Notes under the pieces: model-generated | Seen by the model: only the letters and a program-made list of their open reading frames with translations | Told to the model about the DNA's origin: nothing | The model's database searches: none | Made by a program: the position numbers and the translations under genes | Source: Chaunax sp. Z400 | Lineage: Eukaryota; Chordata; Actinopteri; Lophiiformes; Chaunacidae | Direction: 5' to 3' | Assembly: GCA_037577475.1 (NCBI GenBank) | Contig: CM075194.1 | Coordinates: 28,966,266-29,030,265, forward strand | Length of the DNA stretch: 64,000 nucleotides | In this document: one piece after another, positions 13,295 through 29,267 of the stretch | Position numbering within the stretch: position 1 is the stretch's first letter | Layout of the letters: every line of letters begins with the position of its first letter

Positions 13295-14352
13295 TTTTTT
13301 ACCAACATACTATTTATACTATACATACTATTCATTCTATACATACTATTCATACTATACATACTATACATACTATTATTTCTACACATACTACTACTAT
13401 ACATACTATTCATACTATACATACTATTTTTTACTTTACATACTATACATACTATTCATACTATACATACTATACATACTATTCATATTGTACATACTAT
13501 TTATACTATACATACTGTACATACTATACATACTATTCATACTATACATACTATTCATACTATACATACTATACATACTATACATACTATTATTTCTACA
13601 CATACTACTACTATACATACTATTCATACTATACATATAAATTCTATACATACTATTTATACTATACATACTATTCATACTATACATACTGTTCATTCTA
13701 CACATACTACTACTATTCATACTATACATACTATTCATACTATTCATACTGTACATACTATTTATAATATACATACTATACATACTATACATACTATTCA
13801 TACTATTCATACTGTACATACTATACATACTATTCATACTATTCATACTGTATATACTATACATACTATTCATACTGTACATACTGTACATACTATACAT
13901 ACTATTCATACTATACATACTATTCATACTGTACATACTATACATTCTATTCATATTGTACATACTATACATACTATACATACTATACATACTATACATA
14001 CTATTCATACTGTACATACTATACATACTATTCATACTATACATACTATTCATACTATACATACTATTCATACTATACATACTATTTTTACTATACATAC
14101 TATACATATAAATTCTATACATACTATGCATACCATGCATACCATACATACTATTCATACTATACATACTGTACATACTATTCATACTATACATACTGTA
14201 CATACTATTTATACTATACATACTATACATACTATTTATACTATACATACTATTTGTACTATACATACTATTCATACTGTACATACTATTCATACTATTC
14301 ATAATGTACATACTATACATACTATTCATACTATACATACATATACATACTA
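13295..14352. repeat. P-Q-S module with truncated S-arm
   Basis: P-to-Q 132 bp, Q-to-S 658 bp, then the S box (14085) is followed by only 268 bp before the K box at 14353, against about 970 bp elsewhere. About 700 bp of the S-arm is missing: the sequence passes from the CATAATGTA monomer near 14302 directly to the arm's last few monomers. Confidence 0.87.
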
Positions 14353-15173
14353 TTTTTTACAAAACCTACTATTTATACTATACATACTATTCATTCTATA
14401 CATACTATTCATTCTATACATACTACTCATACTATACATACTATGCATACTATTATTTCTACACATACTACTACTATACATACTATTCATCCTATACATA
14501 TAAATTCTATACATACTATGTATACCATGCATACCATACATACTATTCATACTATACATGCCATACATACTATTTATGCTATACATACTATTCATACTAT
14601 ACATACTGTTCATTCTACACATACTACTACTATTCATACTATACATACTATTCATACTATTCATACTGTACATACTATACATACTATTCATACTGTACAT
14701 ACTATACATACTATTCATACTATACATACTATTCATACTATTCATACTGTACATACTATACATACTATTCATACTGTACATACTATACATACTATTCATA
14801 CTGTACATACTATTTATACTATACATACTATACATACTATACATAGTATTCATACTATTCATACTGTACATACTATACATACTATTCATACTATTCATAC
14901 TGTACATACTATACATACTATTCATACTGTACATACTATACATACTATTCATACTGTAGATACTATACATATTATTCATACTGTACATACTATACATATT
15001 ATTCATACTGTACATACTATTCATACTATTCATACTGTACATACTGTTCATACTATACATACTATACATACTGTACATACTATACATACTATTTATACTA
15101 TACATACTATTCATACTGTACATACTATACATACTATACATACTATTCATACTATACATACATATACATACTA
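14353..15173. repeat. K-to-R arm (821 bp)
   Basis: Same length and marker order as 38802-39622, 72 bp longer than the 3864 copy. Contains CATAGTATT near 14843 and the CATACTGTAGAT/CATATTATT pair before the R box. Confidence 0.88.
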
Positions 15174-16516
15174 TTTTTTACTAAACATACTATTTATACT
15201 ATACATACTATTCATTCTATACATACTACTCACACTATACATACTATACATACTATTATTTCTACACATACTACTACTATACATACTATTCATACTATAC
15301 ATATAAATTCTATACATACTATGTATACCATGCATACCATACATACTATTCATACTATACATGCCATACATACTATTTATACTATACATACTATTCATAC
15401 TATACATACTGTTCATTCTACACACACTACTACTATTCATACTATACATACTATTCATACTATTCATACTGTACATACTATACATACTATTCATACTGTA
15501 CATACTATACATACTATTCATACTATACATACTATTCATACTATTCATACTGTACATACTATACATACTATTCATACTGTACATACTATACATACTTTTC
15601 ATACTGTACATACTATTTATACTATACATACTATACATACTATACATACTATACATACTATTCATACTATTCATACTGTACATACTATACATACTATTCA
15701 TACTATTCATTCTGTACATACTATACATACTATTCATACTGTACATACTATATATACTATTCATACTATGCATACTATTCATACTATACATACTATTCAT
15801 ACTGTACATACTATACATACTATTCATACTGTACATACTATTTATACTATACATACTATACATACTATACATACTATACATACTATTCATACTATTCATA
15901 CTGTACATACTATACATACTATTCATACTATTCATACTGTACATACTATACATACTATTCATACTGTACATACTATTCATACTTTACATACTATACATGC
16001 TATACATACTGTACATACTATACATACTGTACATACTATACATACTGTACATACTATACATACTATTCATACTGTACATACAATACATACTATTCATACT
16101 TTACATACTATACATACTGTTCATACTATACATACTGTTCATACTGTACATACTATACATACTATTCATACTATTCATACTGTACATACTATACATACTA
16201 TTCATACTGTACATACTATACATACTATTCATACTATACATACTATTCATACTGTAAATACTATTCATACTGTACATACTATTCATACTGTACATACTAT
16301 TCATACTGTAGATACTATACATATTATTCATACTGTACATACTATACATATTATTCATACTGTACATACTATACATACTATTCATACTGTACATACTGTT
16401 CATACTATACATACTATACATACTCTACATACTATTTATACTATACATACTATTCATACTGTTCATACTATACATACTATACATACTATTCATACTATAC
16501 ATACATATACATAATA
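15174..16516. repeat. R-arm (1343 bp)
   Basis: Full-length R-arm, with the same specific monomers as the 4613 copy (CATACTTTT, CATTCTGTA, CATGCTATA, CATACAATA, TGTAAATA). Private changes: the W box reads CTACACACACTAC near 15419, and a TATATACTATT step near 15751. Confidence 0.87.
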
Positions 16517-18276
16517 TTTTTTACCAACATACTATTTATACTATACATACTATTCATTCTATACATACTATTCATACTATACATACTATACATACTATTA
16601 TTTCTACACATACTACTACTATACATACTATTCATACTATACATACTATTTTTTACTTTACATACTATACATACTATTCATACTATACATACTATACATA
16701 CTATTCATATTGTACATACTATTTATACTATACATACTGTACATACTATACATACTATTCATACTATACATACTATTCATACTATACATACTATACATAC
16801 TATACATACTATTATTTCTACACATACTACTACAATACATACTATTCATACTATACATATAAATTCTATACATACTATTTATACTATACATACTATTCAT
16901 ACTATACATACTGTTCATTCTACACATACTACTACTATTCATACTATACATACTATTCATACTATTCATACTGTACATACTATTTATACTATACATACTA
17001 TACATACTATACATACTATTCATACTATTCATACTGTACATACTATACATACTATTCATACTATTCATACTGTACATACTATACATACTATTCATACTGT
17101 ACATACTGTACATACTATACATACTATTCATACTATACATACTATTCATACTGTACATACTATACATTCTATTCATATTGTACATACTATACATACTATA
17201 CATACTATACATACTATTCATACTGTACATACTATACATACTATTCATACTATACATACTATTCATACTATACATACTATTCATACTATACATACTATTT
17301 TTACTATACATACTATACATATAAATTCTATACATACTATGCATACCATGCATACCATACATACTATTCATACTATACATACTGTACATACTATTCATAC
17401 TATACATACTGTACATACTATTTATACTATACATACTATACATACTATTTATACTATACATACTATTTGTACTATACATACTATTCATACTGTACATACT
17501 ATTCATACTATTCATAATGTACATACTATACATACTATTCATACTGTACATACTATACATACTGTACATACTATTCATACTGTACATACTATACATAGTA
17601 TTCATACTGTACATACTATTCCTACTATACATACTGTACATACTATTCCTACTATACATACTATACATACTATGCATACTATTCATACTGTACATACTAT
17701 ACATACTATTCATACTATACATACTATTCCTACTATACATACTATTCATACTATACATACTATTCATACTATTCATACTGTACATACTATACATACTATA
17801 CATACTATTCATACTGTACATACTATACATACTATTCATACTGTACATACTCTTCATACTATACATACTATTCATACTATACATACTATTCATACTATTC
17901 ATACTGTACATACTATAAATACTATTCATACTATTCATACTGTACATACTGTACATACTATACATACTATTCATACTATACATACTATTCATACTATACA
18001 TACTATACATACTATTCATACTATACATACTAAACATACTGTTTATACTATACATACTATTCATACTGTAGATACTATACATATTATTCATACTGTACAT
18101 ACTATACATATTATTCATACTGTACATACTATTCATACTGTACATACTGTTCATACTATACATACTATACATACTGTACATACTATACATACTATTTATA
18201 CTATACATACTATTCATACTGTACATACTATACATACTATACATACTATTCATACTATACATACATATACATACTA
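16517..18276. repeat. P-Q-S module leading to K box
   Basis: P-to-Q 132, Q-to-S 649 (S at 17298), S-to-K 979 bp. The 1628 bp from 16649 to 18276 is matched in length and private variants by 19924-21551. Both carry CATACTATAAATACT (near 17908 and 21184), seen in no other S-arm. One difference is an ACTACAATACAT change near 16831 only here. Confidence 0.88.
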
Positions 18277-18409
18277 TTTTTTACAAAACCTACTATTTAT
18301 ACTATACATACTATTCATTCTATACATACTATTCATACTATACATACTATACATACTATTATTTCTACACATACTACTACTATACATACTATTCATACTA
18401 TACATACTA
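18277..18409. repeat. Hybrid K/P spacer (133 bp)
   Basis: Begins with a K box, but the sequence after it is that of a P-to-Q spacer (CATTCTATA once, no CATACTACTCATACT, plain V box), and a Q box follows after 133 bp. This is the P spacer length plus the one extra base of the K box. It looks like a crossover between a K-arm and a P spacer just downstream of their T6 runs. Confidence 0.8.
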
Positions 18410-19923
18410 TTTTTTACTTTACATACTATACATACTATTCATACTATACATACTATACATACTATTCATATTGTACATACTATTTATACTATACATACTA
18501 TACATACTATACATACTATTCATACTGTACATACTATACATACTATTCATACTATACATACTATTCATACTATACATACTATTCATACTATACATACTAT
18601 ACATACTATACATACTATTATTTCTACACATACTACTACTATACATACTATTCATACTATACATATAAATTCTATACATACTATGTATACCATGCATACC
18701 ATACATACTATTCATACTATACATGCCATACATACTATTTATACTATACATACTATTCATCCTATACATACTGTTCATTCTACACATACTACTACTATTC
18801 ATACTATACATACTATTCATACTATTCATACTGTACATACTATTTATACTATACATACTATACATACTATACATACTATTCATACTATTCATACTGTACA
18901 TACTATACATACTATTCATACTATTCATACTGTACATACTATACATACTATTCATACTGTACATACTATACATACTATACATACTGTTCATACTATACAT
19001 ACTATTCATACTGTACATACTATACATACTATTCATTCTATACATACTATTCATACTATACATACTATACATACTATTATTTCTACACATACTACTACTA
19101 TACATACTATTCATACTATACATACTATTTTTTACTTTACATACTATACATACTATTCATACTATACATATAAATTCTATACATACTATGCATACCATGC
19201 ATACCATACATACTATTCATACTATACATGCCATACATACCATTCATACTATACATACTATTCATACTGTACATACTATACATACTATTCATACTGTACA
19301 TACTCTTCATACTATACATACTATTCATACTATACATACTATTCATACTATTCATACTGTACATACTATACATACTATACATACTATTCATACTGTACAT
19401 ACTATACATACTATTCATACTGTACATACTCTTCATACTATACATACTATTCATACTATTCATACTGTACATACTATACATACTATACATACTATTCATA
19501 CTGTACATACTCTTCATACTATACATACTGTACATACTATACATACTATTCATACTATTCATACTGTACATACTATACATACTATTCATACTATACATAC
19601 TATTCATACTATACATACTATACATACTATTCATACTATACATACTAAACATACTGTTTATACTATACATACTATTCATACTGTAGATACTATACATATT
19701 ATTCATACTGTACATACTATACATATTATTCATACTGTACATACTATTCATACTGTACATACTGTTCATACTATACATACTATACATACTGTACATACTA
19801 TACATACTATTTATACTATACATACTATTCATTCTATACATACTATTCATACTATACATACTATACATACTATTATTTCTACACATACTACTACTATACA
19901 TACTATTCATACTATACATACTA
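18410..19923. repeat. Q1-arm plus Q2-arm ending in a Q box
   Basis: 18410-19127 is a 718-bp Q1-arm; 19128-19923 starts as a Q2-arm but ends in a third Q box instead of a K box. The first about 1.4 kb parallels 22623 onward at a constant offset of 4213 bp, and both copies share a private CATCCTATACATACTG beside the W box (near 18758 and 22971). The 3' end was replaced by P-spacer-like sequence near 19.8 kb. Confidence 0.82.
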
Positions 19924-21551
19924 TTTTTTACTTTACATACTATACATACTATTCATACTATACATACTATACATACTATTCATATTGTACATACTATTTA
20001 TACTATACATACTGTACATACTATACATACTATTCATACTATACATACTATTCATACTATACATACTATACATACTATACATACTATTATTTCTACACAT
20101 ACTACTACTATACATACTATTCATACTATACATATAAATTCTATACATACTATTTATACTATACATACTATTCATACTATACATACTGTTCATTCTACAC
20201 ATACTACTACTATTCATACTATACATACTATTCATACTATTCATACTGTACATACTATTTATACTATACATACTATACATACTATACATACTATTCATAC
20301 TATTCATACTGTACATACTATACATACTATTCATACTATTCATACTGTACATACTATACATACTATTCATACTGTACATACTGTACATACTATACATACT
20401 ATTCATACTATACATACTATTCATACTGTACATACTATACATTCTATTCATATTGTACATACTATACATACTATACATACTATACATACTATTCATACTG
20501 TACATACTATACATACTATTCATACTATACATACTATTCATACTATACATACTATTCATACTATACATACTATTTTTACTATACATACTATACATATAAA
20601 TTCTATACATACTATGCATACCATGCATACCATACATACTATTCATACTATACATACTGTACATACTATTCATACTATACATACTGTACATACTATTTAT
20701 ACTATACATACTATACATACTATTTATACTATACATACTATTTGTACTATACATACTATTCATACTGTACATACTATTCATACTATTCATAATGTACATA
20801 CTATACATACTATTCATACTGTACATACTATACATACTGTACATACTATTCATACTGTACATACTATACATAGTATTCATACTGTACATACTATTCCTAC
20901 TATACATACTGTACATACTATTCCTACTATACATACTATACATACTATGCATACTATTCATACTGTACATACTATACATACTATTCATACTATACATACT
21001 ATTCCTACTATACATACTATTCATACTATACATACTATTCATACTATTCATACTGTACATACTATACATACTATACATACTATTCATACTGTACATACTA
21101 TACATACTATTCATACTGTACATACTCTTCATACTATACATACTATTCATACTATACATACTATTCATACTATTCATACTGTACATACTATAAATACTAT
21201 TCATACTATTCATACTGTACATACTGTACATACTATACATACTATTCATACTATACATACTATTCATACTATACATACTATACATACTATTCATACTATA
21301 CATACTAAACATACTGTTTATACTATACATACTATTCATACTGTAGATACTATACATATTATTCATACTGTACATACTATACATATTATTCATACTGTAC
21401 ATACTATTCATACTGTACATACTGTTCATACTATACATACTATACATACTGTACATACTATACATACTATTTATACTATACATACTATTCATACTGTACA
21501 TACTATACATACTATACATACTATTCATACTATACATACATATACATACTA
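19924..21551. repeat. Q-S-K module, twin of 16649-18276
   Basis: Q to S 649 bp (S at 20573), S to K 979 bp. Same total length (1628 bp) as 16649-18276, displaced by 3275 bp, with shared private monomers. Probably one of the youngest duplications in the window. Confidence 0.87.
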
Positions 21552-22174
21552 TTTTTTACAAAACCTACTATTTATACTATACATACTATTCATTCTATAC
21601 ATACTATTGATTCTATACATACTACTCATACTATACATACTATGCATACTATTATTTCTACACATACTACTACTATACATACTATTCATCCTATACATAT
21701 AAATTCTATACATACTATGTATACCATGCATACCATACATACTATTCATACTATACATGCCATACATACTATTTATGCTATACATACTATTCATACTATA
21801 CATACTGTTCATTCTACACATACTACTACTATTCATACTATACATACTATTCATACTATTCATACTGTACATACTATACATACTATTCATACTGTACATA
21901 CTATACATACTATTCATACTATATATACTATTCATACTATTCATACTGTACATACTATACATACTATTCATACTGTACATACTATACATACTATACATAC
22001 TATTTATACTATACATACTATACATACTATACATAGTATTCATACTATTCATACTGTACATACTATACATACTATTCATACTATTCATACTGTACATACT
22101 ATACATACTATTCATACTGTACATACTATTCATACTATACATACTATTCATACTATACATACATATACATAATA
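21552..22174. repeat. Shortened K-arm (623 bp)
   Basis: K-arm with 144 bp (16 monomers) fewer than the 767-bp form; the CATACTGTAGAT/CATATTATT segment is absent and the arm passes quickly to the P box. Private change: CATACTATTGATTCT near 21604. Confidence 0.85.
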
Positions 22175-22490
22175 TTTTTTACCAACATACTATTTATACT
22201 ATACATACTATTCATTCTATACATACTATTCATACTATACATACTATACATACTATTATTTCTACACATACTACTACTATACATACTATTCATACTATAC
22301 ATATAAATTCTATACATACTATGTATACCATGCATACCATACATACTATTCATACTATACATGCCATACATACTATTTATACTATACATACTATTCATAC
22401 TATACATACTGTTCATTCTACACATACTACTACTATTCATACTATACATACTATTCATACTATTCATACTGTACATACATATACATAATA
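22175..22490. repeat. 316-bp P-P cassette, second copy
   Basis: Same length and box order (P, V, U, W, P) as 1871-2186, again between a K-arm and a 132-bp P-Q spacer. Confidence 0.9.
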
Positions 22491-24104
22491 TTTTTTACCA
22501 ACATACTATTTATACTATACATACTATTCATTCTATACATACTATTCATACTATACATACTATACATACTATTATTTCTACACATACTACTACTATACAT
22601 ACTATTCATACTATACATACTATTTTTTACTTTACATACTATACATACTATTCATACTATACATACTATACATACTATTCATATTGTACATACTATTTAT
22701 ACTATACATACTATACATACTATACATACTATTCATACTGTACATACTATACATACTATTCATACTATACATACTATTCATACTATACATACTATTCATA
22801 CTATACATACTATACATACTATACATACTATTATTTCTACACATACTACTACTATACATACTATTCATACTATACATATAAATTCTATACATACTATGTA
22901 TACCATGCATACCATACATACTATTCATACTATACATGCCATACATACTATTTATACTATACATACTATTCATCCTATACATACTGTTCATTCTACACAT
23001 ACTACTACTATTCATACTATACATACTATTCATACTATTCATACTGTACATACTATTTATACTATACATACTATACATACTATACATACTATTCATACTA
23101 TTCATACTGTACATACTATACATACTATTCATACTATTCATACTGTACATACTATACATACTATTCATACTGTACATACTATACATACTATACATACTGT
23201 TCATACTATACATACTATTCATACTGTACATACTATACATACTATTCATTCTATACATACTATTCATACTATACATACTATACATACTATTATTTCTACA
23301 CATACTACTACTATACATACTATTCATACTATACATACTATTTTTTACTTTACATACTATACATACTATTCATACTATACATATAAATTCTATACATACT
23401 ATGCATACCATGCATACCATACATACTATTCATACTATACATGCCATACATACCATTCATACTATACATACTATTCATACTGTACATACTATACATACTA
23501 TTCATACTGTACATACTCTTCATACTATACATACTATTCATACTATACATACTATTCATACTATTCATACTGTACATACTATACATACTATACATACTAT
23601 TCATACTGTACATACTATACATACTATTCATACTGTACATACTCTTCATACTATACATACTATTCATACTATTCATACTGTACATACTATACATACTATA
23701 CATACTATTCATACTGTACATACTCTTCATACTATACATACTGTACATACTATACATACTATTCATACTATTCATACTGTACATACTATACATACTATTC
23801 ATACTATACATACTATTCATACTATACATACTATACATACTATTCATACTATACATACTAAACATACTGTTTATACTATACATACTATTCATACTGTAGA
23901 TACTATACATATTATTCATACTGTACATACTATACATATTATTCATACTGTACATACTATTCATACTGTACATACTGTTCATACTATACATACTATACAT
24001 ACTGTACATACTATACATACTATTCATACTATACATACTATACATACTATACATACTATACATACTATACATACTATTCATACTATACATACATATACAT
24101 ACTA
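22491..24104. repeat. P-Q spacer, Q1-arm and Q2-arm
   Basis: 132-bp spacer, 718-bp Q1-arm (22623), 764-bp Q2-arm (23341) to the K box at 24105. Collinear with 2187-3863. The Q2-arm is 54 bp (six monomers) shorter, and near 24000-24080 it has only plain CATACTATA units where sister arms have CATACTATTTATACT. Confidence 0.87.
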
Positions 24105-24844
24105 TTTTTTACAAAACCTACTATTTATACTATACATACTATTCATTCTATACATACTATTCATTCTATACATACTACTCATACTATACATACTATGCAT
24201 ACTATTATTTCTACACATACTACTACTATACATACTATTCATCCTATACATATAAATTCTATACATACTATGTATACCATGCATACCATACATACTATTC
24301 ATACTATACATGCCATACATACTATTTATGCTATACATACTATTCATACTATACATACTGTTCATTCTACACATACTACTACTATTCATACTATACATAC
24401 TATTCATACTATTCATACTGTACATACTATACATACTATTCATACTGTACATACTATACATACTATTCATACTGTACATACTATTTATACTATACATACT
24501 ATACATACTATACATAGTATTCATACTATTCATACTGTACATACTATACATACTATTCATACTATTCATACTGTACATACTATACATACTATTCATACTG
24601 TACATACTATACATACTATTCATACTGTAGATACTATACATATTATTCATACTGTACATACTATACATATTATTCATACTGTACATACTGTTCATACTAT
24701 TCATACTGTACATACTGTTCATACTATACATACTATACATACTGTACATACTATACATACTATTTATACTATACATACTATTCATACTGTACATACTATA
24801 CATACTATACATACTATTCATACTATACATACATATACATACTA
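24105..24844. repeat. K-to-R arm (740 bp)
   Basis: Collinear with 3864-4612 and one monomer shorter. Contains the CATAGTATT monomer near 24514 that the 3864 copy lacks. Confidence 0.87.
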
Positions 24845-26160
24845 TTTTTTACTAAACATACTATTTATACTATACATACTATTCATTCTATACATACTAC
24901 TCACACTATACATACTATACATACTATTATTTCTACACATACTACTACTATACATACTATTCATACTATACATATAAATTCTATACATACTATGTATACC
25001 ATGCATACCATACATACTATTCATACTATACATGCCATACATACTATTTATACTATACATACTATTCATACTATACATACTGTTCATTCTACACATACTA
25101 CTACTATTCATACTATACATACTATTCATACTATTCATACTGTACATACTATACATACTATTCATACTGTACATACTATACATACTATTCATACTATACA
25201 TACTATTCATACTATTCATACTGTACATACTATACATACTATTCATACTGTACATACTATACATACTTTTCATACTGTACATACTATTTATACTATACAT
25301 ACTATACATACTATACATACTATACATACTATTCATACTATTCATACTGTACATACTATACATACTATTCATACTATTCATTCTGTACATACTATACATA
25401 CTATTCATACTGTACATACTATACATACTATTCATACTATGCATACTATTCATACTATACATACTATTCATACTGTACATACTATACATACTATTCATAC
25501 TGTACATACTATTTATACTATACATACTATACATACTATACATACTATACATACTATTCATACTATTCATACTGTACATACTATACATACTATTCATACT
25601 ATTCATACTGTACATACTATACATACTATTCATACTATTCATACTGTACATACTATTCATACTTTACATACTATACATGCTATACATACTGTACATACTA
25701 TACATACTGTACATACTATACATACTGTACATACTATACATACTATTCATACTGTACATACAATACATACTATTCATACTTTACATACTATACATACTGT
25801 TCATACTATACATACTGTTCATACTGTACATACTATACATACTATTCATACTATTCATACTGTACATACTATACATACTATTCATACTGTACATACTATA
25901 CATACTATTCATACTATACATACTATTCATACTGTAAATACTATTCATACTGTACATACTATTCATACTGTACATACTATTCATACTGTAGATACTATAC
26001 ATATTATTCATACTGTACATACTATACATATTATTCATACTGTACATACTGTTCATACTATACATACTATACATACTCTACATACTATTTATACTATACA
26101 TACTATTCATACTGTTCATACTATACATACTATTCATACTATACATACATATACATAATA
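24845..26160. repeat. R-arm (1316 bp)
   Basis: Parallel to 4613-5937 at an offset of 20232 bp with the same series of special monomers (CATACTTTT, CATTCTGTA, CATGCTATA, CATACAATA, TGTAAATA). One monomer is missing just before the P box. Confidence 0.88.
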
Positions 26161-28061
26161 TTTTTTACCAACATACTATTTATACTATACATACTATTCA
26201 TTCTATACATACTATTCATACTATACATACTATACATACTATTATTTCTACGTATACTACTACTGTACATACTATTCATACTATACATACTATTTTTTAC
26301 TTTACATACTATACATACTATTCATACTATACATACTATACATACTATTCATATTGTACATACTATTTATACTATACATACTGTACATACTATACATACT
26401 ATTCATACTATACATACTATTCATACTATACATACTATACATACTATACATACTATTATTTCTACACATACTACTACTATACAAACTATTCATACTATAC
26501 ATATAAATTCTATACATACTATTTATACTATACATACTATTCATACTATACATACTGTTCATTCTACACATACTACTACTATTCATACTATACATACTAT
26601 TCATACTATTCATACTGTACATACTATTTATACTATACATACTATACATACTATACATACTATTCATACTATTCATACTGTACATACTATACATACTATT
26701 CATACTATTCATACTGTACATACTATACATACTATTCATACTGTACATACTGTACATACTATACATACTATTCATACTATACATACTATTCATACTGTAC
26801 ATACTATACATTCTATTCATATTGTACATACTATACATACTATACATACTATACATACTATTCATACTGTACATACTATACATACTATTCATACTATACA
26901 TACTATTCATACTATACATACTATTCATACTATACATACTATTTTTACTATACATACTATACATATAAATTCTATACATACTATGCATACCATGCATACC
27001 ATACATACTATTCATACTATACATACTGTACATACTATTCATACTATACATACTGTACATACTATTTATACTATACATACTATACATACTATTTATACTA
27101 TACATACTATTTATACTATACATACTATTCATACTGTACATACTATTCATACTATTCATAATGTACATACTATACATACTATTCATACTGTACATACTAT
27201 ACATACTGTACATACTATTCATACTGTACATACTATACATAGTATTCATACTGTACATACTATTCCTACTATACATACTGTACATACTATTCCTACTATA
27301 CATACTATACATACTATGCATACTATTCATACTGTACATACTATACATACTATTCATACTATACATACTATTCCTACTATACATACTATTCATACTATTA
27401 TTTCTACACATACTACTACTATACATACTATTCATACTATACATGCCATACATACTATTTATACTATACATACTATTCATACTGTACATACTATACATAC
27501 TATTCATACTGTACATACTCTTCATACTATACATACTATTCATACTATACATACTATTCATACTATTCATACTGTACATACTATACATACTATACATACT
27601 ATTCATACTGTACATACTATACATACTATTCATACTGTACATACTCTTCATACTATACATACTATTCATACTATACATACAATTCATACTATTCATACTG
27701 TACATACTATACATACTATTCATACTATTCATACTGTACATACTATACATACTATTCATACTATACATACTATTCATACTATACATACTATACATACTAT
27801 TCATACTATACATACTAAACATACTGTTTATACTATACAAACTATTCATACTGTAGATACTATACATATTATTCATACTGTACATACTATACATATTATT
27901 CATACTGTACATACTATTCATACTGTACATACTGTTCATACTATACATACTATACATACTGTACATACTATACATACTATTTATACTATACATACTATTC
28001 ATACTGTACATACTATACATACTATACATACTATTCATACTATACATACATATACATACTA
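26161..28061. repeat. P-Q-S module leading to R box
   Basis: P-Q 132 bp with the CGTATAC V variant (26241-26265), Q-S 649 bp, S (26942) to R 1120 bp. The 1120-bp S-to-R length recurs at 41387 and 45089. The S-arm includes a V box followed directly by CATGCC, without the intervening U box, as in its sisters. Parallel to 5938-7840 at offset 20223. Confidence 0.87.
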
Positions 28062-28691
28062 TTTTTTACTAAACATACTATTTATACTATACATACTATT
28101 CATTCTATACATACTACTCACACTATACATACTATACATACTATTATTTCTACACACTACTACTATACATACTATTCATACTATACATATAAATTCTATA
28201 CATACTATGTATGCCATGCATACCATACATACTATTCATACTATACATGCCATACATACTATTTATACTATACATACTATTCATACTATACATACTGTTC
28301 ATTCTACACATACTACTACTATTCATACTATACATACTATTCATACTATTCATACTGTACATACTATACATACTATTCATACTGTACATACTATACATAC
28401 TATTCATACTATACATACTATTCATACTGTAAATACTATTCATACTGTACATACTATTCATACTGTACATACTATTCATACTGTAGATACTATACATATT
28501 ATTCATACTGTACATACTATACATATTATTCATACTGTACATACTATACATACTATTCATACTGTACATACTGTTCATACTATACATACTATACATACTC
28601 TACATACTATTTATACTATACATACTATTCATACTGTTCATACTATACATACTATACATACTATTCATACTATACATACATATACATAATA
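28062..28691. repeat. Short R-arm with a 2-bp deletion
   Basis: 630 bp against 632 bp in the sister at 42507. The V box near 28145-28165 reads CTACACACTACTAC, lacking the AT of CTACACATACTAC. This is the clearest break of the triplet/9-bp spacing in the window. Otherwise it has the U box with ATGTATGCC, the W box and the TGTAAATA monomers. Confidence 0.85.
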
Positions 28692-29267
28692 TTTTTTACC
28701 AACATACTATTTATACTATACATACTATTCATTCTATACATACTATTCATACTATACATACTATACATACTATTATTTCTACACATACTACTACTATACA
28801 TACTATTCATACTATACATATAAATTCTATACATACTATTTATACTATACATACTATTCATACTATACATACTGTTCATTCTACACATACTACTACTATT
28901 CATACTATACATACTATTCATACTATTCATACTGTACATACTATTTATACTATACATACTATACATACTATACATACTATTCATACTATTCATACTGTAC
29001 ATACTATACATACTATTCATACTATTCATACTGTATATACTATACATACTATTCATACTGTACATACTGTACATACTATACATACTATTCATACTATACA
29101 TACTATTCATACTGTACATACTATACATTCTATTCATATTGTACATACTATACATACTATACATACTATACATACTATACATACTATTCATACTGTACAT
29201 ACTATACATACTATTCATACTATACATACTATTCATACTATACATACTATTCATACTATACATACTA
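28692..29267. repeat. P-to-S fusion lacking the Q box
   Basis: P box, monomers and a V box are followed by the U box and downstream part of a Q-to-S arm. The Q box and the 5' part of its arm are absent. The missing length (about 214 bp) equals the distance between the two V boxes in the intact 26161-26942 copy, so exchange between two V boxes explains it. Confidence 0.83.

Noticed and set aside
8849..14503. Long open reading frames on both strands as protein-coding genes (His-Thr-Ile/Val, Tyr-Ile-Leu/Phe-Ile-Leu and Met-Tyr-Ser/Met-Asn-Ser repeats)
   Set aside because: Four frames are open at once because the 9-bp monomer lacks stops in them. Starts fall in the ATG-rich U boxes, and ends fall at P boxes or CTGTAGATA monomers. 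A 2-bp deletion near 28.15 kb does not close the frame. No domain, signal peptide or codon-usage change is visible.
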